Of a stretch of DNA of 42,669 nucleotides, positions 7,673-16,250 are shown piece by piece. Each line of letters begins with the position of its first letter. Within the stretch, counting starts at the first letter, position 1. The notes under the pieces were generated by a model, which worked only from the letters and a program-made list of their open reading frames with translations, was not told the DNA's origin and made no database searches. Source of the DNA: Planctomycetota bacterium (lineage in GTDB: Bacteria; Planctomycetota; Phycisphaerae; Sedimentisphaerales; Anaerobacaceae); assembly GCA_023481165.1 (NCBI GenBank), contig JAMCWO010000228.1, positions 25,971 through 68,639 on the forward strand, in the 5' to 3' direction. The position numbers and the translations under genes are program-made.

Positions 7673-9148
7673 CTACACTTCCCTGGGTACGATGAACGGT
7701 TTGCGATACGGCCGCGTCAGCAATGTGTTGGCCTCCTTGTTCCGCACGAATCTCTCCCTCTCGGGATTGAACGTCAGCATCGGCCCGAGTTGGTACGTGC
7801 CCTTCGAGACATCGAGACCGATCGCGCCTTTGACAGTCTCCAGGACCTTGTCCCAGGACTTGGCAGTCTCCTCGTGCTTGCCGAGGACGTCCGGCTTGGT
7901 CGTGCCGGCGACCTGCTGGCCGAGCCGATAGGAGATATTGCCCAAGTGACAGCACGCGGCGGACAGATACCCTTCGGCGATATCCGCGTTGAGGTCCTCC
8001 ACCTTGCGACTGCGCACGGCTTCGATGAAGTTCTCAAAGTGTTCGCCGCCGGGGCCCATCTTGACCTCGACATCCACCAGGGGTTCCGGCTGGTCGGAAC
8101 CTTTCGGGTAGAATTTGCCGCCCTTGATGGCTCCGGCCTCCAGGTAGAACTCGTTGCCGACGTTGTTCGGATACTTCTTGCCGTCCGCCCCTACGCGGCC
8201 GACCAGACCGATGACCTCAAACACCAGCAGTGGCCCGCCGAAGTCCATGATGGTCAACTGGCAGTTGGGCGTCTGGGCCTGGTCGGTGTAGGGCGGATGA
8301 CCTTCCGTCGAGTTCACCCAGCGGCCGCCCAGGCTGATCACGCTCTGGGGCAGGGTCCCGCCCGGAATCGCCCAACGAGCAATATCCATCTGATGAACGC
8401 CCTGGTTGCCGATCTCGCCGTTGCCGAAGTCCCAGAACCAGTGCCAGTTGTAGTGGACCAGATTCTCGTGGTACGGCTGTTGCGGCGCGGGACCGAGCCA
8501 GATGTCATAATCCAGATTCTCCGGCGGCTCCTTGATCGGCTTGAAGCCGATGCTCCAGCGGCCGGACCCATCCTTCGAGGCCGCCCCCTTGGAGACCAGC
8601 AGCTTGCCGTACTTGCCGCTGGCGATGGCGGCCACCTGCCGGGCCCAACTCCGGCTGGAACGGCTCTGCGTACCATGCTGAACGATCCGTTTGTATTTGC
8701 GGGCGGCATCCAGACAGCGGTGCCCTTCGACCACCTCGTGGCTGCAGGGTTTCTCCACATAGACGTCCTTGCCTGCCTGGCAGGCCCAGATCGTGGCCAG
8801 CGAGTGCCAATGGTTCGGCGTAGCGATGGAGATGGCGTCGATATCCTTGTTTTCGAGGAGCTTGCGGATGTCGACGTACGTCTGGATTTTCTGGTTGTAC
8901 TTCTTCTCGAACGCGGCGGCCTTGCTGTCCAGGACCTTGCGGTCTACATCGCACAGGGCCGCGACCCGCACGCCTTGTATCCCGCCGAACCCGCTGATGT
9001 GGCTCCCGCCGCGTCCGTTAATGCCGACGACGGCGATGCGAATTTGGTCGTTGGCCCCCAGGACTCGTGTCGACGGGCCGGCATAGACCAAGCCCAGTCC
9101 GGCGGCGACCGAGCCTTTCACGAACTGTCTGCGCGTAATGTGCATCAT
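7673..9148 (-). CDS. Tat-exported Gfo/Idh/MocA family oxidoreductase
   Basis: A 491-residue secreted NAD(P)-dependent oxidoreductase. The N-terminus has a twin-arginine signal (RRQFVKGSVAAGL, residues 6-18), meaning export of a folded, cofactor-loaded protein. The Rossmann motif is AVVGINGRGG (39-48) and the family EKP signature, whose Lys is catalytic or structural in homologues, is at 132-134. An extended substrate domain follows. AAAGGAGG stands 7 bases before two consecutive ATGs; I used the first. It lies 95 bases downstream of the GH38-like gene on the same strand, so it may be the last gene of an exported glycan-degrading cassette. It has its own strong terminator. The oxidised sugar is unknown. 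Confidence 0.9.
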   Translation of the reverse strand: MMHITRRQFVKGSVAAGLGLVYAGPSTRVLGANDQIRIAVVGINGRGGSHISGFGGIQGVRVAALCDVDRKVLDSKAAAFEKKYNQKIQTYVDIRKLLENKDIDAISIATPNHWHSLATIWACQAGKDVYVEKPCSHEVVEGHRCLDAARKYKRIVQHGTQSRSSRSWARQVAAIASGKYGKLLVSKGAASKDGSGRWSIGFKPIKEPPENLDYDIWLGPAPQQPYHENLVHYNWHWFWDFGNGEIGNQGVHQMDIARWAIPGGTLPQSVISLGGRWVNSTEGHPPYTDQAQTPNCQLTIMDFGGPLLVFEVIGLVGRVGADGKKYPNNVGNEFYLEAGAIKGGKFYPKGSDQPEPLVDVEVKMGPGGEHFENFIEAVRSRKVEDLNADIAEGYLSAACCHLGNISYRLGQQVAGTTKPDVLGKHEETAKSWDKVLETVKGAIGLDVSKGTYQLGPMLTFNPERERFVRNKEANTLLTRPYRKPFIVPREV

Positions 9149-9243
9149 CTTGTTCCTCCTTTGAATAGCGTTGGCAGGGAAGGTATATCCACGTTCGCGA
9201 CATGAACATCATGATCTGTTGCACACGACATCAGGGCTAAATT

Positions 9244-11754
9244 CTACCTCGCGCGGGCCGATCCTTCAACAGAATGTTCCATTTTGATGGTCTTTATCTG
9301 CCACGGCTTAATGCCGAATGTGCGCAGCGCGGGCGCGAGGTCGTGGCCGCCAAGATCAACCTCCGTCCTGCGCGGCCGGCCACCGGCATAGGCGAGCGTC
9401 ACCTGGCCGCCGATACCCTGGTAGTCATATACCCGCACGAACGTTTTGCCCCGGCGGTGGTACAGGGCGGAGAGCATCGCGCTGCTCGATTCAACCGTGA
9501 TGGGCTGAAAACTGGCGTTCCGATCTCCGTTCGCGGCGGACGCCGCTACACCCACGAGCGGGAAATTGTACTCCACCGCACGGCGATGCAGGCCCGCCCC
9601 CGCCCAGGGACCCGTGAACGGATAGAGCGCAAACTCATACTCGAAATCCCCGCTCAGCATCCGGGTGCCCCAGATGTAATAAGCGGCGTAGGCCAGGGGG
9701 ATCGAAAAGCCCCCATCCTTCTCCCGCACAGCTCCCATGGTCCCTTTGTTGAATACGGCGATCCCCTTGTCCCCATCGGCAACTGCCGTCCAGTACAGGC
9801 CGTTGATGTAGCGGTCCGCTGTCTCGCTGACCGCAAACGGAAGGTCACGGACCCCCACGGCATTCTCATGCAGCGCCGGGAACAGTCTGAACCGCAGTTT
9901 GTCCTCATGAATGAACCCGGAGGCCGAGTCCCGCACATCGTTGGTGACTCGTCCGATCTTCTCTCCCGAGAACTGAAACCGTATCCCGCAGTCGATCCGC
10001 GGGCTCTCGCGATAGAACTTCATCTCCAGCGTGTACGGAATCGTGCCGATCAAACCGCTCTGCCGCGCCACGGCCCAAGTCCCGCCGGCGCGGGTTGCTT
10101 CCAGGGACCAGTGCCCCTTGGAGATCACGTTCTGCCCATCGATCTTTCCCGCGAACAGGCTGACCGTCGCCTGCGGCCGCAGAAACTCCGTCCCGCTGCG
10201 CCGGTCCTTGAGCGAGGATAGGCCGCCATCCGGATGAAAGCGAACCTCCCAGAACGGTGTCGTAAGGACCCGATGCTCCTGATCAACCTGCATCGCACCG
10301 CCGTCCCCCGGCCCCGCCCCGGCACCAGCCGGATGCAGTTCAAAGGCCCCCACGCTGAGCCCATCCAAATCCGCCAGGATGGCTAGCCTGGCTTCCCGCA
10401 GATTGCCATCAGAATACGAATCCATGGACAGGACCGCGGACGGCACGATCTTGCCCTCCTGATGAACTTCCAGGCCCTTGGCAAAGCCCTTCTCGAACGC
10501 GACGGGTATCTCGATCCACGACTGCCGCCGCCAGGAGACGGGATTGAAGATCACCACTTGCGGAAAGCCGCCCGAAGCCATCCGCGCGGCAATCCGTCGC
10601 AGAGATTTCATCGTGATGTCCTGCGACGTGTGAATCGACTCGGGCAGGAATTTGCGGGCGTCCGCCAGCAGTCCGCAGATCTGGATATCGTGATGCTGGG
10701 CCACGAGCAGGCTCTTCCAGGCCCGATCCAAGTCGCTCTCGCAGCCATCCTCGCCTGCCAAAGCCGCCAGCGCGGCGATCCGTTCCGCCGTAAGAACGCT
10801 CACCTCGGCCCGGCGGGACATGTTCCAGATCTCGTTGCCGCAATAGCCCCAGGGCATACGCACGACGAAATCATTGGCAGTGGTCCTCAGTTCCTCCTGC
10901 GGGGCAGGGAACAAAGGGAGTAGTTCCTCAAGGAGAATCCACTTGAAGCCGGGCTTCCCTTCGCACTCCTTGACGAGTTCCTCCTTGCGGAGGCCGGCAT
11001 CATCCGCGCGGCTGGCCAGCAGCGGCTGAATGCGGCGGAACTCCTGGCGGAAGTCGGCGGGTGATTTCGTTGCATCTTTGCTCGGGTAGCGGGTTAGAAT
11101 CCAGTTGTCGACGGTGGTCTTGCCGAACTGGGCTCCTTCGCCCTGATACGTGGGCACCGTCGCCACGCGCGATCCATCGAGACCGATCCACCAGCCGATA
11201 GGGACATCGAAGCAGGGATTGTAGCCGTACATCATGTAGTGCGTCCGCATGATCGCCCCGCGAAAGCCAAATCCCTTGAGAAGCTGTGGCATCTGGGCGT
11301 GCATGGCATGCTCGCTCATCAGGTACACGTCCGGCGCCACCCCGAAGTACTTGCGGTCAGCGGCCAGGGCATATTCGATCTGCCGGATGTTGGACTCTTC
11401 GTTGACGAAGACCGACAGCGGCTGGCCATACGTACACGTCCCGATGCCGAACCGGCCCTTGTATCTGCTTAGATAACCCCGTATCTCTTCCAGCACCGCC
11501 GGGTCCTGCTCGGCCAGCTTGTCATACGTGTAAGCCTCATTGTCCAGACCGATCTTGAAGCTTGGATACCGATCCAGCCAATCCACGGCGCTGTGGAGGT
11601 ACTTCACGAAGTGGTCCCGCCCCCATAACACCAGCCCACCGTGGTCGTAGGTCAGCAGATACAAGGGCTCCGCAGGTGAACCCTCAGCGGCAGGTGCCAA
11701 GTCCCCGGCCAAGGCCAGCAGTACGACGGCGGAAACACACACACGAGTCCACAT
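9244..11754 (-). CDS. Secreted glycoside hydrolase family 38-like (α-mannosidase-like) protein
   Basis: An 836-residue protein with a Sec signal peptide (VVLLALAGDLAPAAEG near residues 10-25). The N-terminal catalytic-like domain, central helical domain (AWKSLLVAQHHDIQICG, matching the W-x-x-LL-x-x-QHHD motif of GH38) and C-terminal β-domains (about 480-830) follow the GH38 layout. Where canonical enzymes have W-x-x-D-x-FG with the catalytic Asp, this protein reads VYLMSEHAMHAQMPQLL, so the nucleophile is not obvious. It could use a shifted acid or have a different specificity. The gene starts 24 bases after the GH43-like stop, forming an operon of secreted glycan enzymes. An α-mannoside or related glycan is the best guess. 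Confidence 0.78.
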   Translation of the reverse strand: MWTRVCVSAVVLLALAGDLAPAAEGSPAEPLYLLTYDHGGLVLWGRDHFVKYLHSAVDWLDRYPSFKIGLDNEAYTYDKLAEQDPAVLEEIRGYLSRYKGRFGIGTCTYGQPLSVFVNEESNIRQIEYALAADRKYFGVAPDVYLMSEHAMHAQMPQLLKGFGFRGAIMRTHYMMYGYNPCFDVPIGWWIGLDGSRVATVPTYQGEGAQFGKTTVDNWILTRYPSKDATKSPADFRQEFRRIQPLLASRADDAGLRKEELVKECEGKPGFKWILLEELLPLFPAPQEELRTTANDFVVRMPWGYCGNEIWNMSRRAEVSVLTAERIAALAALAGEDGCESDLDRAWKSLLVAQHHDIQICGLLADARKFLPESIHTSQDITMKSLRRIAARMASGGFPQVVIFNPVSWRRQSWIEIPVAFEKGFAKGLEVHQEGKIVPSAVLSMDSYSDGNLREARLAILADLDGLSVGAFELHPAGAGAGPGDGGAMQVDQEHRVLTTPFWEVRFHPDGGLSSLKDRRSGTEFLRPQATVSLFAGKIDGQNVISKGHWSLEATRAGGTWAVARQSGLIGTIPYTLEMKFYRESPRIDCGIRFQFSGEKIGRVTNDVRDSASGFIHEDKLRFRLFPALHENAVGVRDLPFAVSETADRYINGLYWTAVADGDKGIAVFNKGTMGAVREKDGGFSIPLAYAAYYIWGTRMLSGDFEYEFALYPFTGPWAGAGLHRRAVEYNFPLVGVAASAANGDRNASFQPITVESSSAMLSALYHRRGKTFVRVYDYQGIGGQVTLAYAGGRPRRTEVDLGGHDLAPALRTFGIKPWQIKTIKMEHSVEGSARAR

Positions 11755-11778
11755 GGTCTGTCGAAGTCCTCTGGAAGT

Positions 11779-12825
11779 TCAGCTCTCGTCCTCACGAACA
11801 GGTTTGAGATCGATGTATGTCGGCTGTTTGGGATCCGCGGCCAGGAGCCTGCCATCCGTGACAGACAGCTCGACAACGTTGATCACCGTCACGCGGCCGC
11901 GTAGTGTCGGTAAGGCTGCCGGAGCCGCGTGAGGCCCGCCGAAGTAGAACCACCACGCACGGCCCCCGCTGACAACCACGTCCCCGTGCGAGCCGAACAG
12001 CGCCTCGCCCTGCAGCTTCCACTTCAGACAATCGTCCGAGCTCCACACGCGCATGCCGTTGGACCAGCAGTCGGCGATAAGCCAGTAGCGGCCCTTCCAG
12101 TGAAACACCTTCGGGCCTTCGCCGTTGTAGTCGGTCACGGCGTTGCCTTTCGGCTCCCAGGTTCTCAGATCGCGGCTATCGGCGTAGGAGAGCGACTTCG
12201 GCCGGTGCTCATCCTTGTACCACATGCGCCAGGTCCCATCGGCAAGCCGGATGACACACGCATCGATCACGCGGTCCAATTTCAAATCCACGCGGCCGAC
12301 GGTGTCCCATTTCACACCGTCCCGGCTCGTCAGGTACACGATTTCGCGCGGATGATTCCAGTCAGCGAAGATGCCCGGCACGAAGCTCAGATACATGTGG
12401 TACAGGCCATCGTGCCAGATGACCTCGGGCGCCCAGTACGTGGTCTCGTTCGGATGGGCGTCTTTGCCGTAGCGGATGTCGGCGGTGCCGCGATAGGTCC
12501 AAGTCGCACCGCCGTCGGACGATTCGGCCACGCCGATATTCGAGCCGTGGATCCACGTGACGCCGGGAGTATTCGGGGCCGTGGCCCGGCGCGCCGTGTA
12601 ATACATGAACCATTTCCCTTGCTCCGCATTGAAGCAGAGCACCGGGTCCGTCGGCGCGTCGAACGGAGGATCGCGGTAGAGCGGTCGCGGCACACGCTTG
12701 CCCCGCGACGAGATGGCGGGGGCGGACGCCGCGCCGGCAATGGCGAATCGGCCCACGAGCCCGGCGGCAACCGAGCCCGACACGAACTCCCTGCGTGTGA
12801 TGTTCCTGCTGATGGCGCTACGCAT
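11779..12825 (-). CDS. Tat-exported GH43/GH117-like β-propeller glycosidase
   Basis: A 348-residue protein with a twin-arginine signal (ITRREFVSGSVAAGL, residues about 8-22) followed by a five-bladed propeller-type sequence rich in SxDGxxW repeats (SSDGGATWTYRG, SRDGVKWDTVG, SDDCLKWKLQG). The early DAPTDPVLCFN, the middle YWAPEVIWHDGLYHMYLSF and the later ACVIRLADGTWRMWYKDE carry acidic residues where GH43/GH117 enzymes have theirs. Start ATG 12825 follows AAGGGG; a longer open frame upstream to 12978 lacks a ribosome site and any Tat-compatible spacing. It is the first gene of the minus-strand cassette with the GH38-like and perhaps the Gfo/Idh gene. The substrate is unknown; a sulfated or arabinose-type glycan is possible. 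Confidence 0.78.
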   Translation of the reverse strand: MRSAISRNITRREFVSGSVAAGLVGRFAIAGAASAPAISSRGKRVPRPLYRDPPFDAPTDPVLCFNAEQGKWFMYYTARRATAPNTPGVTWIHGSNIGVAESSDGGATWTYRGTADIRYGKDAHPNETTYWAPEVIWHDGLYHMYLSFVPGIFADWNHPREIVYLTSRDGVKWDTVGRVDLKLDRVIDACVIRLADGTWRMWYKDEHRPKSLSYADSRDLRTWEPKGNAVTDYNGEGPKVFHWKGRYWLIADCWSNGMRVWSSDDCLKWKLQGEALFGSHGDVVVSGGRAWWFYFGGPHAAPAALPTLRGRVTVINVVELSVTDGRLLAADPKQPTYIDLKPVREDES

Positions 12826-12976
12826 ACGAAGACCCCTTATCCGCAAAGCAACCGGATGCAGTCTACCGGCCAGGCCCGGGAGCCGCAAGTACGTTTGAAG
12901 GCGAAAAGCTTGGAGGATGGACGGCCCGTACCACACAATCAGGCAGGACGACAATTCACCAATAGGAGCAATGGTC

Positions 12977-13168
12977 ATGAAGACGAGAATGACGATGGTT
13001 TACTGGAAAGGACAGAAGTACGGGGTGGGAAAACTCCTCGAACACCCTGAGATCATGACCCAAGGCCGGACTCTCAAGGAACTGGAGGAAAACATGAAGG
13101 ATGCCTATCTCCTCATGGCTATGGATGATGTGCCGAAGCAGCATAAGGTGAAAACGATTGCCGTATGA
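12977..13168 (+). CDS. hicB: HicB family antitoxin
   Basis: A 63-residue antitoxin-like protein with the HicB core: MTMVYWKGQKYGVGKLLEHPEIMTQGRTLKELEENMKDAYLLM, a partial RNase-H-like fold that covers the HicA toxin active site in known pairs. No C-terminal DNA-binding domain is present. GGAG lies 8 bases before ATG 12977; an ATG two codons earlier (12971) is too close to it. The stop overlaps the hicA start as ATGA, the usual arrangement for coupled translation. The partner toxin is frameshifted, so this antitoxin is now alone and may be neutral or serve to counter HicA from elsewhere. Confidence 0.88.
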   Translation: MKTRMTMVYWKGQKYGVGKLLEHPEIMTQGRTLKELEENMKDAYLLMAMDDVPKQHKVKTIAV

Positions 13169-13345
13169 AGCGCAGGCAACTCATCCACGAGCTCCTGAAA
13201 GAGGGATGCATCCTTTTGAGAGCTGGATGCGAGACACGATATCTATCTGAACCCTTCTACCGGCAAAAGGCACCCCGTTCCGAGGCACACCGATATCGAT
13301 GAAGCTCTGGCCAAACATATCCGCAAATACCTTGGCGTGAAGTAG
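13165..13345 (+). pseudogene. hicA: hicA toxin, inactivated by a one-base frameshift
   Basis: HicA is a small double-stranded-RNA-binding-fold mRNA interferase. The first frame reads MKRRQLIHELLKEGCILLRAG and then leaves the family and stops early. From base 13229 the next frame continues the family perfectly: ARHDIYLNPSTGKRHPVPRH, then TDIDEALAKHIRKYLGVK and TAG at 13343-13345. Removing the single T at 13228 restores an intact toxin of about 59 residues, including the catalytic His in GARHDIY. The mutation is therefore a one-base insertion in the codon region just before the active site. Either the toxin is dead or the base is a sequencing error; read data would decide. Confidence 0.87.
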
Positions 13346-13369
13346 CTGGGCTGCACATCCCCCATGGGC

Positions 13370-13450
13370 CTGGGTGCCATGCTTACGCTTGCGCAAGCAT
13401 GTCTTGCCCCTCGCAGCGAACATGTCTACGCGCGTAGACATGGCGCCCAG
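13370..13450. repeat. Compound palindromic (cloverleaf-like) interspersed repeat
   Basis: Outer arms CTGGGTGCCATG (13370-13381) and CATGGCGCCCAG (13439-13450) pair with one mismatch. Between them lie two further dyads. One is at 13378-13401 (CATGCTTACGC and GCGCAAGCATG around TT, one mismatch); the other is a perfect 22-bp palindrome at 13421-13442 (arm CATGTCTACGC). The shared CATG ends let the arms pair in alternative ways, outer stem or inner hairpins. It sits between the 3' ends of the hicA remnant and folD, so it may also act as a bidirectional transcript stop. I recall similar sequences scattered in planctomycete MAGs, but copy number cannot be judged here. Confidence 0.75.
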
Positions 13451-13498
13451 CAATCGGGGCAGTCTCTTTCTTCGGAAGACCGGAGCGTTGCGGCAATC

Positions 13499-14392
13499 TC
13501 AACGCTGGTCAAGACCTGCGGCTCTTTTGGCGGACTCGACCGTGTTGTAGAGGAGCATGGTGATCGTCATGGGGCCCACCCCGCCGGGGACAGGCGTGAT
13601 GAGCGAGGCTTTCTCCCTCACGGTATCAAAATCCACATCGCCGACGAGCCGAAAACCCGCTTTCTTCGTCGCATCCTCAACGCGATTGACCCCTACGTCG
13701 ATGACCACAGCACCAGCGCGGATCATGTCCGCGGTGATCGTACCGGGCCGCCCGGCGGCCGCGATCACGATGTCGGCCTGCCGTGTGTACGAGGCGAGGT
13801 CTTTTGTGCGCGTATGGCAGACGGTGACCGTCGCATTGCCCGTGGGGCTCTTCTGGATCAGCATGTTGGCGAGGGGCTTGCCCACGATATTGCTGCGGCC
13901 GACGATGACGACATGCGCGCCATCCAAGGGCACGCCGTTGCGCACGAGCAGTTGCACCACACCGTGCGGCGTGCAAGGCAAAAAGGCCTTCTCCCCCACC
14001 ACCATTTTTCCGACGTTGATAGGGTGGAAGCCATCGACATCTTTGTTCGGGTCGATGGCCAGCAATACCTCGGACTCGTTGAGATGCTTCGGTAGCGGTA
14101 ATTGCACCAAGATGCCGTGAATCCGGGGGTCGCCGTTCATCCGCTTCACCAGAGCAATCAGGTCTCTCTGAGACGTCTGCGCCGGCAGGCGATTGTCGTC
14201 CGAAAAGATGCCGATCTCGTCACAGGCGCGTTCCTTGCCGGTCACGTACGATTGGGAAGCAGGATCCTCGCCCACGAGGATGACCCCCAGGCCGGGAATG
14301 ATCCCACGCGCCTTCAGTCGTGCGATTTCCTCTTTCAACTCGGCCCGGATGTCGGCCGCCACCTGCTTGCCGTCGATGATTCGTGCTGCCAT
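13499..14392 (-). CDS. folD: Bifunctional methylenetetrahydrofolate dehydrogenase/methenyltetrahydrofolate cyclohydrolase
   Basis: A 297-residue FolD, which interconverts 5,10-methylene-, methenyl- and 10-formyl-THF in the cytoplasm. Diagnostic segments are PGLGVILVGEDPASQSYVTGKERACDEIGI (Tyr and Lys of the active site lie in S-YVTGK), VIVGRSNIVGKPLANML for NADP binding, and TPVPGGVGPMTITMLL near the C-terminus. The length is normal. It lies 82 bases downstream of fhs on the same strand; together they make 10-formyl-THF and process it. The gap between the two carries five degenerate 7-base repeats. Identification is secure. Confidence 0.95.
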   Translation of the reverse strand: MAARIIDGKQVAADIRAELKEEIARLKARGIIPGLGVILVGEDPASQSYVTGKERACDEIGIFSDDNRLPAQTSQRDLIALVKRMNGDPRIHGILVQLPLPKHLNESEVLLAIDPNKDVDGFHPINVGKMVVGEKAFLPCTPHGVVQLLVRNGVPLDGAHVVIVGRSNIVGKPLANMLIQKSPTGNATVTVCHTRTKDLASYTRQADIVIAAAGRPGTITADMIRAGAVVIDVGVNRVEDATKKAGFRLVGDVDFDTVREKASLITPVPGGVGPMTITMLLYNTVESAKRAAGLDQR

Positions 14393-14444
14393 GCCTGCTC
14401 TTCCGATTTCCTATCTACGATTTGCCCTTGGGACTGCGAAGCCA

Positions 14445-14479
14445 AATCATAAATCATCAATCCTAAATCGTCAATCAAA
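14445..14479. repeat. Five degenerate 7-base tandem repeats
   Basis: AATCATA, AATCATC, AATCCTA, AATCGTC and AATCAAA follow one another without gaps from 14445 to 14479, running into the fhs stop codon (14475-14477). On the minus strand this reads as GATTNAT-like heptads between fhs and folD. Such GATTT-rich spacers are common low-complexity intergenic sequence; a role is not evident. Confidence 0.6.
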
Positions 14480-16250
14480 ACAGGCCGTGGACCTTGCCCG
14501 TGTCCACGTCGACGTCAATCCGGCGAAAGGCCGGGTCGGAGCCGGTGCCCGGCATCAGCTTGATCTCGCCGGCCACCGGGACGATGAAACCTGCTCCCTT
14601 GTACACCAGAATGTCGTTGATGGGGAGGGTCCAGCCACGCGGCCGACCCTTGAGCGTCGGATCGTGCGAGAGGCTCTGCTGAGTCTTGGCCATGCAGGTG
14701 CCTAGGTTCACCACGAGCGATCCGGCTTCCAGGGCTTTCAGCTTCGCCAGGGCATTGTTCGTGTAGGTGGCTCCGTCCGCGCCGTAGATCTCGCGGGCGA
14801 TTAACTCGATACGCTGCCGCAGCGGCATCCCCAGGTTATAGAGGAAATGGAAATCATTTTTCTGGTGACAGCTCTCCATCACCGCCTCGGCCAATTCGAC
14901 GGCGCCGGCTCCCCCCTGGAGCCAATGCCTCGAAGTGACGGCCTTCGCGCCTTGGGCCTCGGCGATTCGGCGCACGGCCAGGATTTCCGCCTCGGTATCC
15001 GTTTTGAAATGGTTGAGGCAGACGATGGGCTGCACGCCGCTCTTTTGCACAATCTCGATGTGGGCGGCCAGATTCTCACATCCCTTCTCGACCAGCCCGA
15101 TGTTCTCGGTGGTATACGCCGGATCGAGAGGGACGCCGGGCTTAACAGTCGGACCGCCCCCGTGCATTTTCAACGCACGAATCGTCGCGACGATTACCAC
15201 CGCGTCCGGTTTCAGGCCGGACATGCGGCATTTGAGGTTCCAGAATTTCTCATAGCCGATATCGGCGGCAAACCCGCTTTCGGTAACGTGGTAATCGGCC
15301 AGTTTCGTCCCCAGCCGGTCCGCCAGGATCGAGCTTTGCCCGATGGCGATATTGGCGAACGGCCCGGCGTGAATGAACACCGGCTGACCTTCGATCGTTT
15401 GCACCAGGTTCGGTTTGATGGCCTCGAGGAGCCACGCGGTCATGGCGCCGTCGACCTCCAGGTCGGCGGTCGTCACCTCCTGCCCGCTACGGCTGTATGC
15501 GACCACCATCCGGCTGATCCGTTCCCGCAGGTCCCGCAGGTCCCGGGCGACGGCGAGGATCGCCATCACTTCGCTCGCCACGGTCATCTGGAAGCCCGAG
15601 TCCATCTCAACGCCGTCCATCTTGCCGCCGAGGCCGATGCGGATCTTGCGCAGGGCCTGGGCACAGAAGTCGATGGCCCAGGCGATCTGGACGCGGTTGG
15701 GATCGATGTCCAGGCGTTTGAGGCCACTCTGCGCCAGTCGGACATCATCGTAATTCCGCTCGTGCTGCATCCGCGAGGTGAGGGCCACCATGGCAAGGTT
15801 GTGGGCATCCGTGACGCAGTCGAGATCGCCCGTCAGGCGGATGGAGATGGGCGTCAGTGGGATACACTGAGCCAGACCGCCCCCCCGCCGCCAGCCTTTG
15901 ATGTTGAACGTCGGCGCGCTGCTCGGTTGGCGGATGGCCCCGCAGACCCGTTGGCCGAGATGGCCCAGGCCCTCGATCAGCCCAACCGTGGTCGTGGTCT
16001 TGCCCTCGCCCAGAGGCGTGGGCGTGATCGCGGTCACGTCGATGTACTTGCCGATGGGAGCATCCTGCAAGCGAGTGAGCACCTTCTGGTAATCGACTTT
16101 GCCCAGCTTGAAGCCATACGGAATCAATTCGTCGCCCCGCAAGCCCAACTCGGTGCCAAGCTGCTGAATCGGCTTCATTTGCTCTTCCGCCGCCTCAGCG
16201 ATTTCCCAGTCCTGCATCGTTCGTGGATCGAGGTTCATAGTTCCTTGCAT
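14475..16250 (-). CDS. fhs: Formate-tetrahydrofolate ligase (divergent)
   Basis: A 591-residue formyltetrahydrofolate synthetase, which joins formate to THF using ATP. The P-loop [13 protein letters not shown] is at residues 76-88, and long conserved blocks follow ([45 protein letters not shown]). The C-terminus is the typical GLF. Compared with Moorella FTHFS as I remember it, the REPSLGP loop reads RQPSSAP (107-113) and the KGGAAGGG loop reads KGWRRGGG (118-125). It is also about 30 residues longer, mostly at the N-terminus. The ATG at 16250 directly abuts the stop of the preceding gene; ATG 16238 with AAGGA close upstream is an alternative. It works with FolD. No other Wood-Ljungdahl gene is in the window, so a biosynthetic one-carbon role is the simplest reading. 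Confidence 0.92.
   Translation of the reverse strand: MQGTMNLDPRTMQDWEIAEAAEEQMKPIQQLGTELGLRGDELIPYGFKLGKVDYQKVLTRLQDAPIGKYIDVTAITPTPLGEGKTTTTVGLIEGLGHLGQRVCGAIRQPSSAPTFNIKGWRRGGGLAQCIPLTPISIRLTGDLDCVTDAHNLAMVALTSRMQHERNYDDVRLAQSGLKRLDIDPNRVQIAWAIDFCAQALRKIRIGLGGKMDGVEMDSGFQMTVASEVMAILAVARDLRDLRERISRMVVAYSRSGQEVTTADLEVDGAMTAWLLEAIKPNLVQTIEGQPVFIHAGPFANIAIGQSSILADRLGTKLADYHVTESGFAADIGYEKFWNLKCRMSGLKPDAVVIVATIRALKMHGGGPTVKPGVPLDPAYTTENIGLVEKGCENLAAHIEIVQKSGVQPIVCLNHFKTDTEAEILAVRRIAEAQGAKAVTSRHWLQGGAGAVELAEAVMESCHQKNDFHFLYNLGMPLRQRIELIAREIYGADGATYTNNALAKLKALEAGSLVVNLGTCMAKTQQSLSHDPTLKGRPRGWTLPINDILVYKGAGFIVPVAGEIKLMPGTGSDPAFRRIDVDVDTGKVHGLF

Noticed and set aside
7661..9205. Long plus-strand open frame opposite the Gfo/Idh gene
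   Set aside because: The minus strand carries the Tat signal, Rossmann and EKP motifs and a terminator; the plus frame has no recognisable domain.
13370..13450. CRISPR-like repeat
   Set aside because: The repeats are inverted, not direct, with no spacers of constant length and no cas genes. No CRISPR array is seen anywhere in the window.
13499..16250. Wood-Ljungdahl pathway reading from fhs and folD
   Set aside because: No CO dehydrogenase, metF or corrinoid protein genes are in the window; fhs plus folD alone fit ordinary one-carbon supply.
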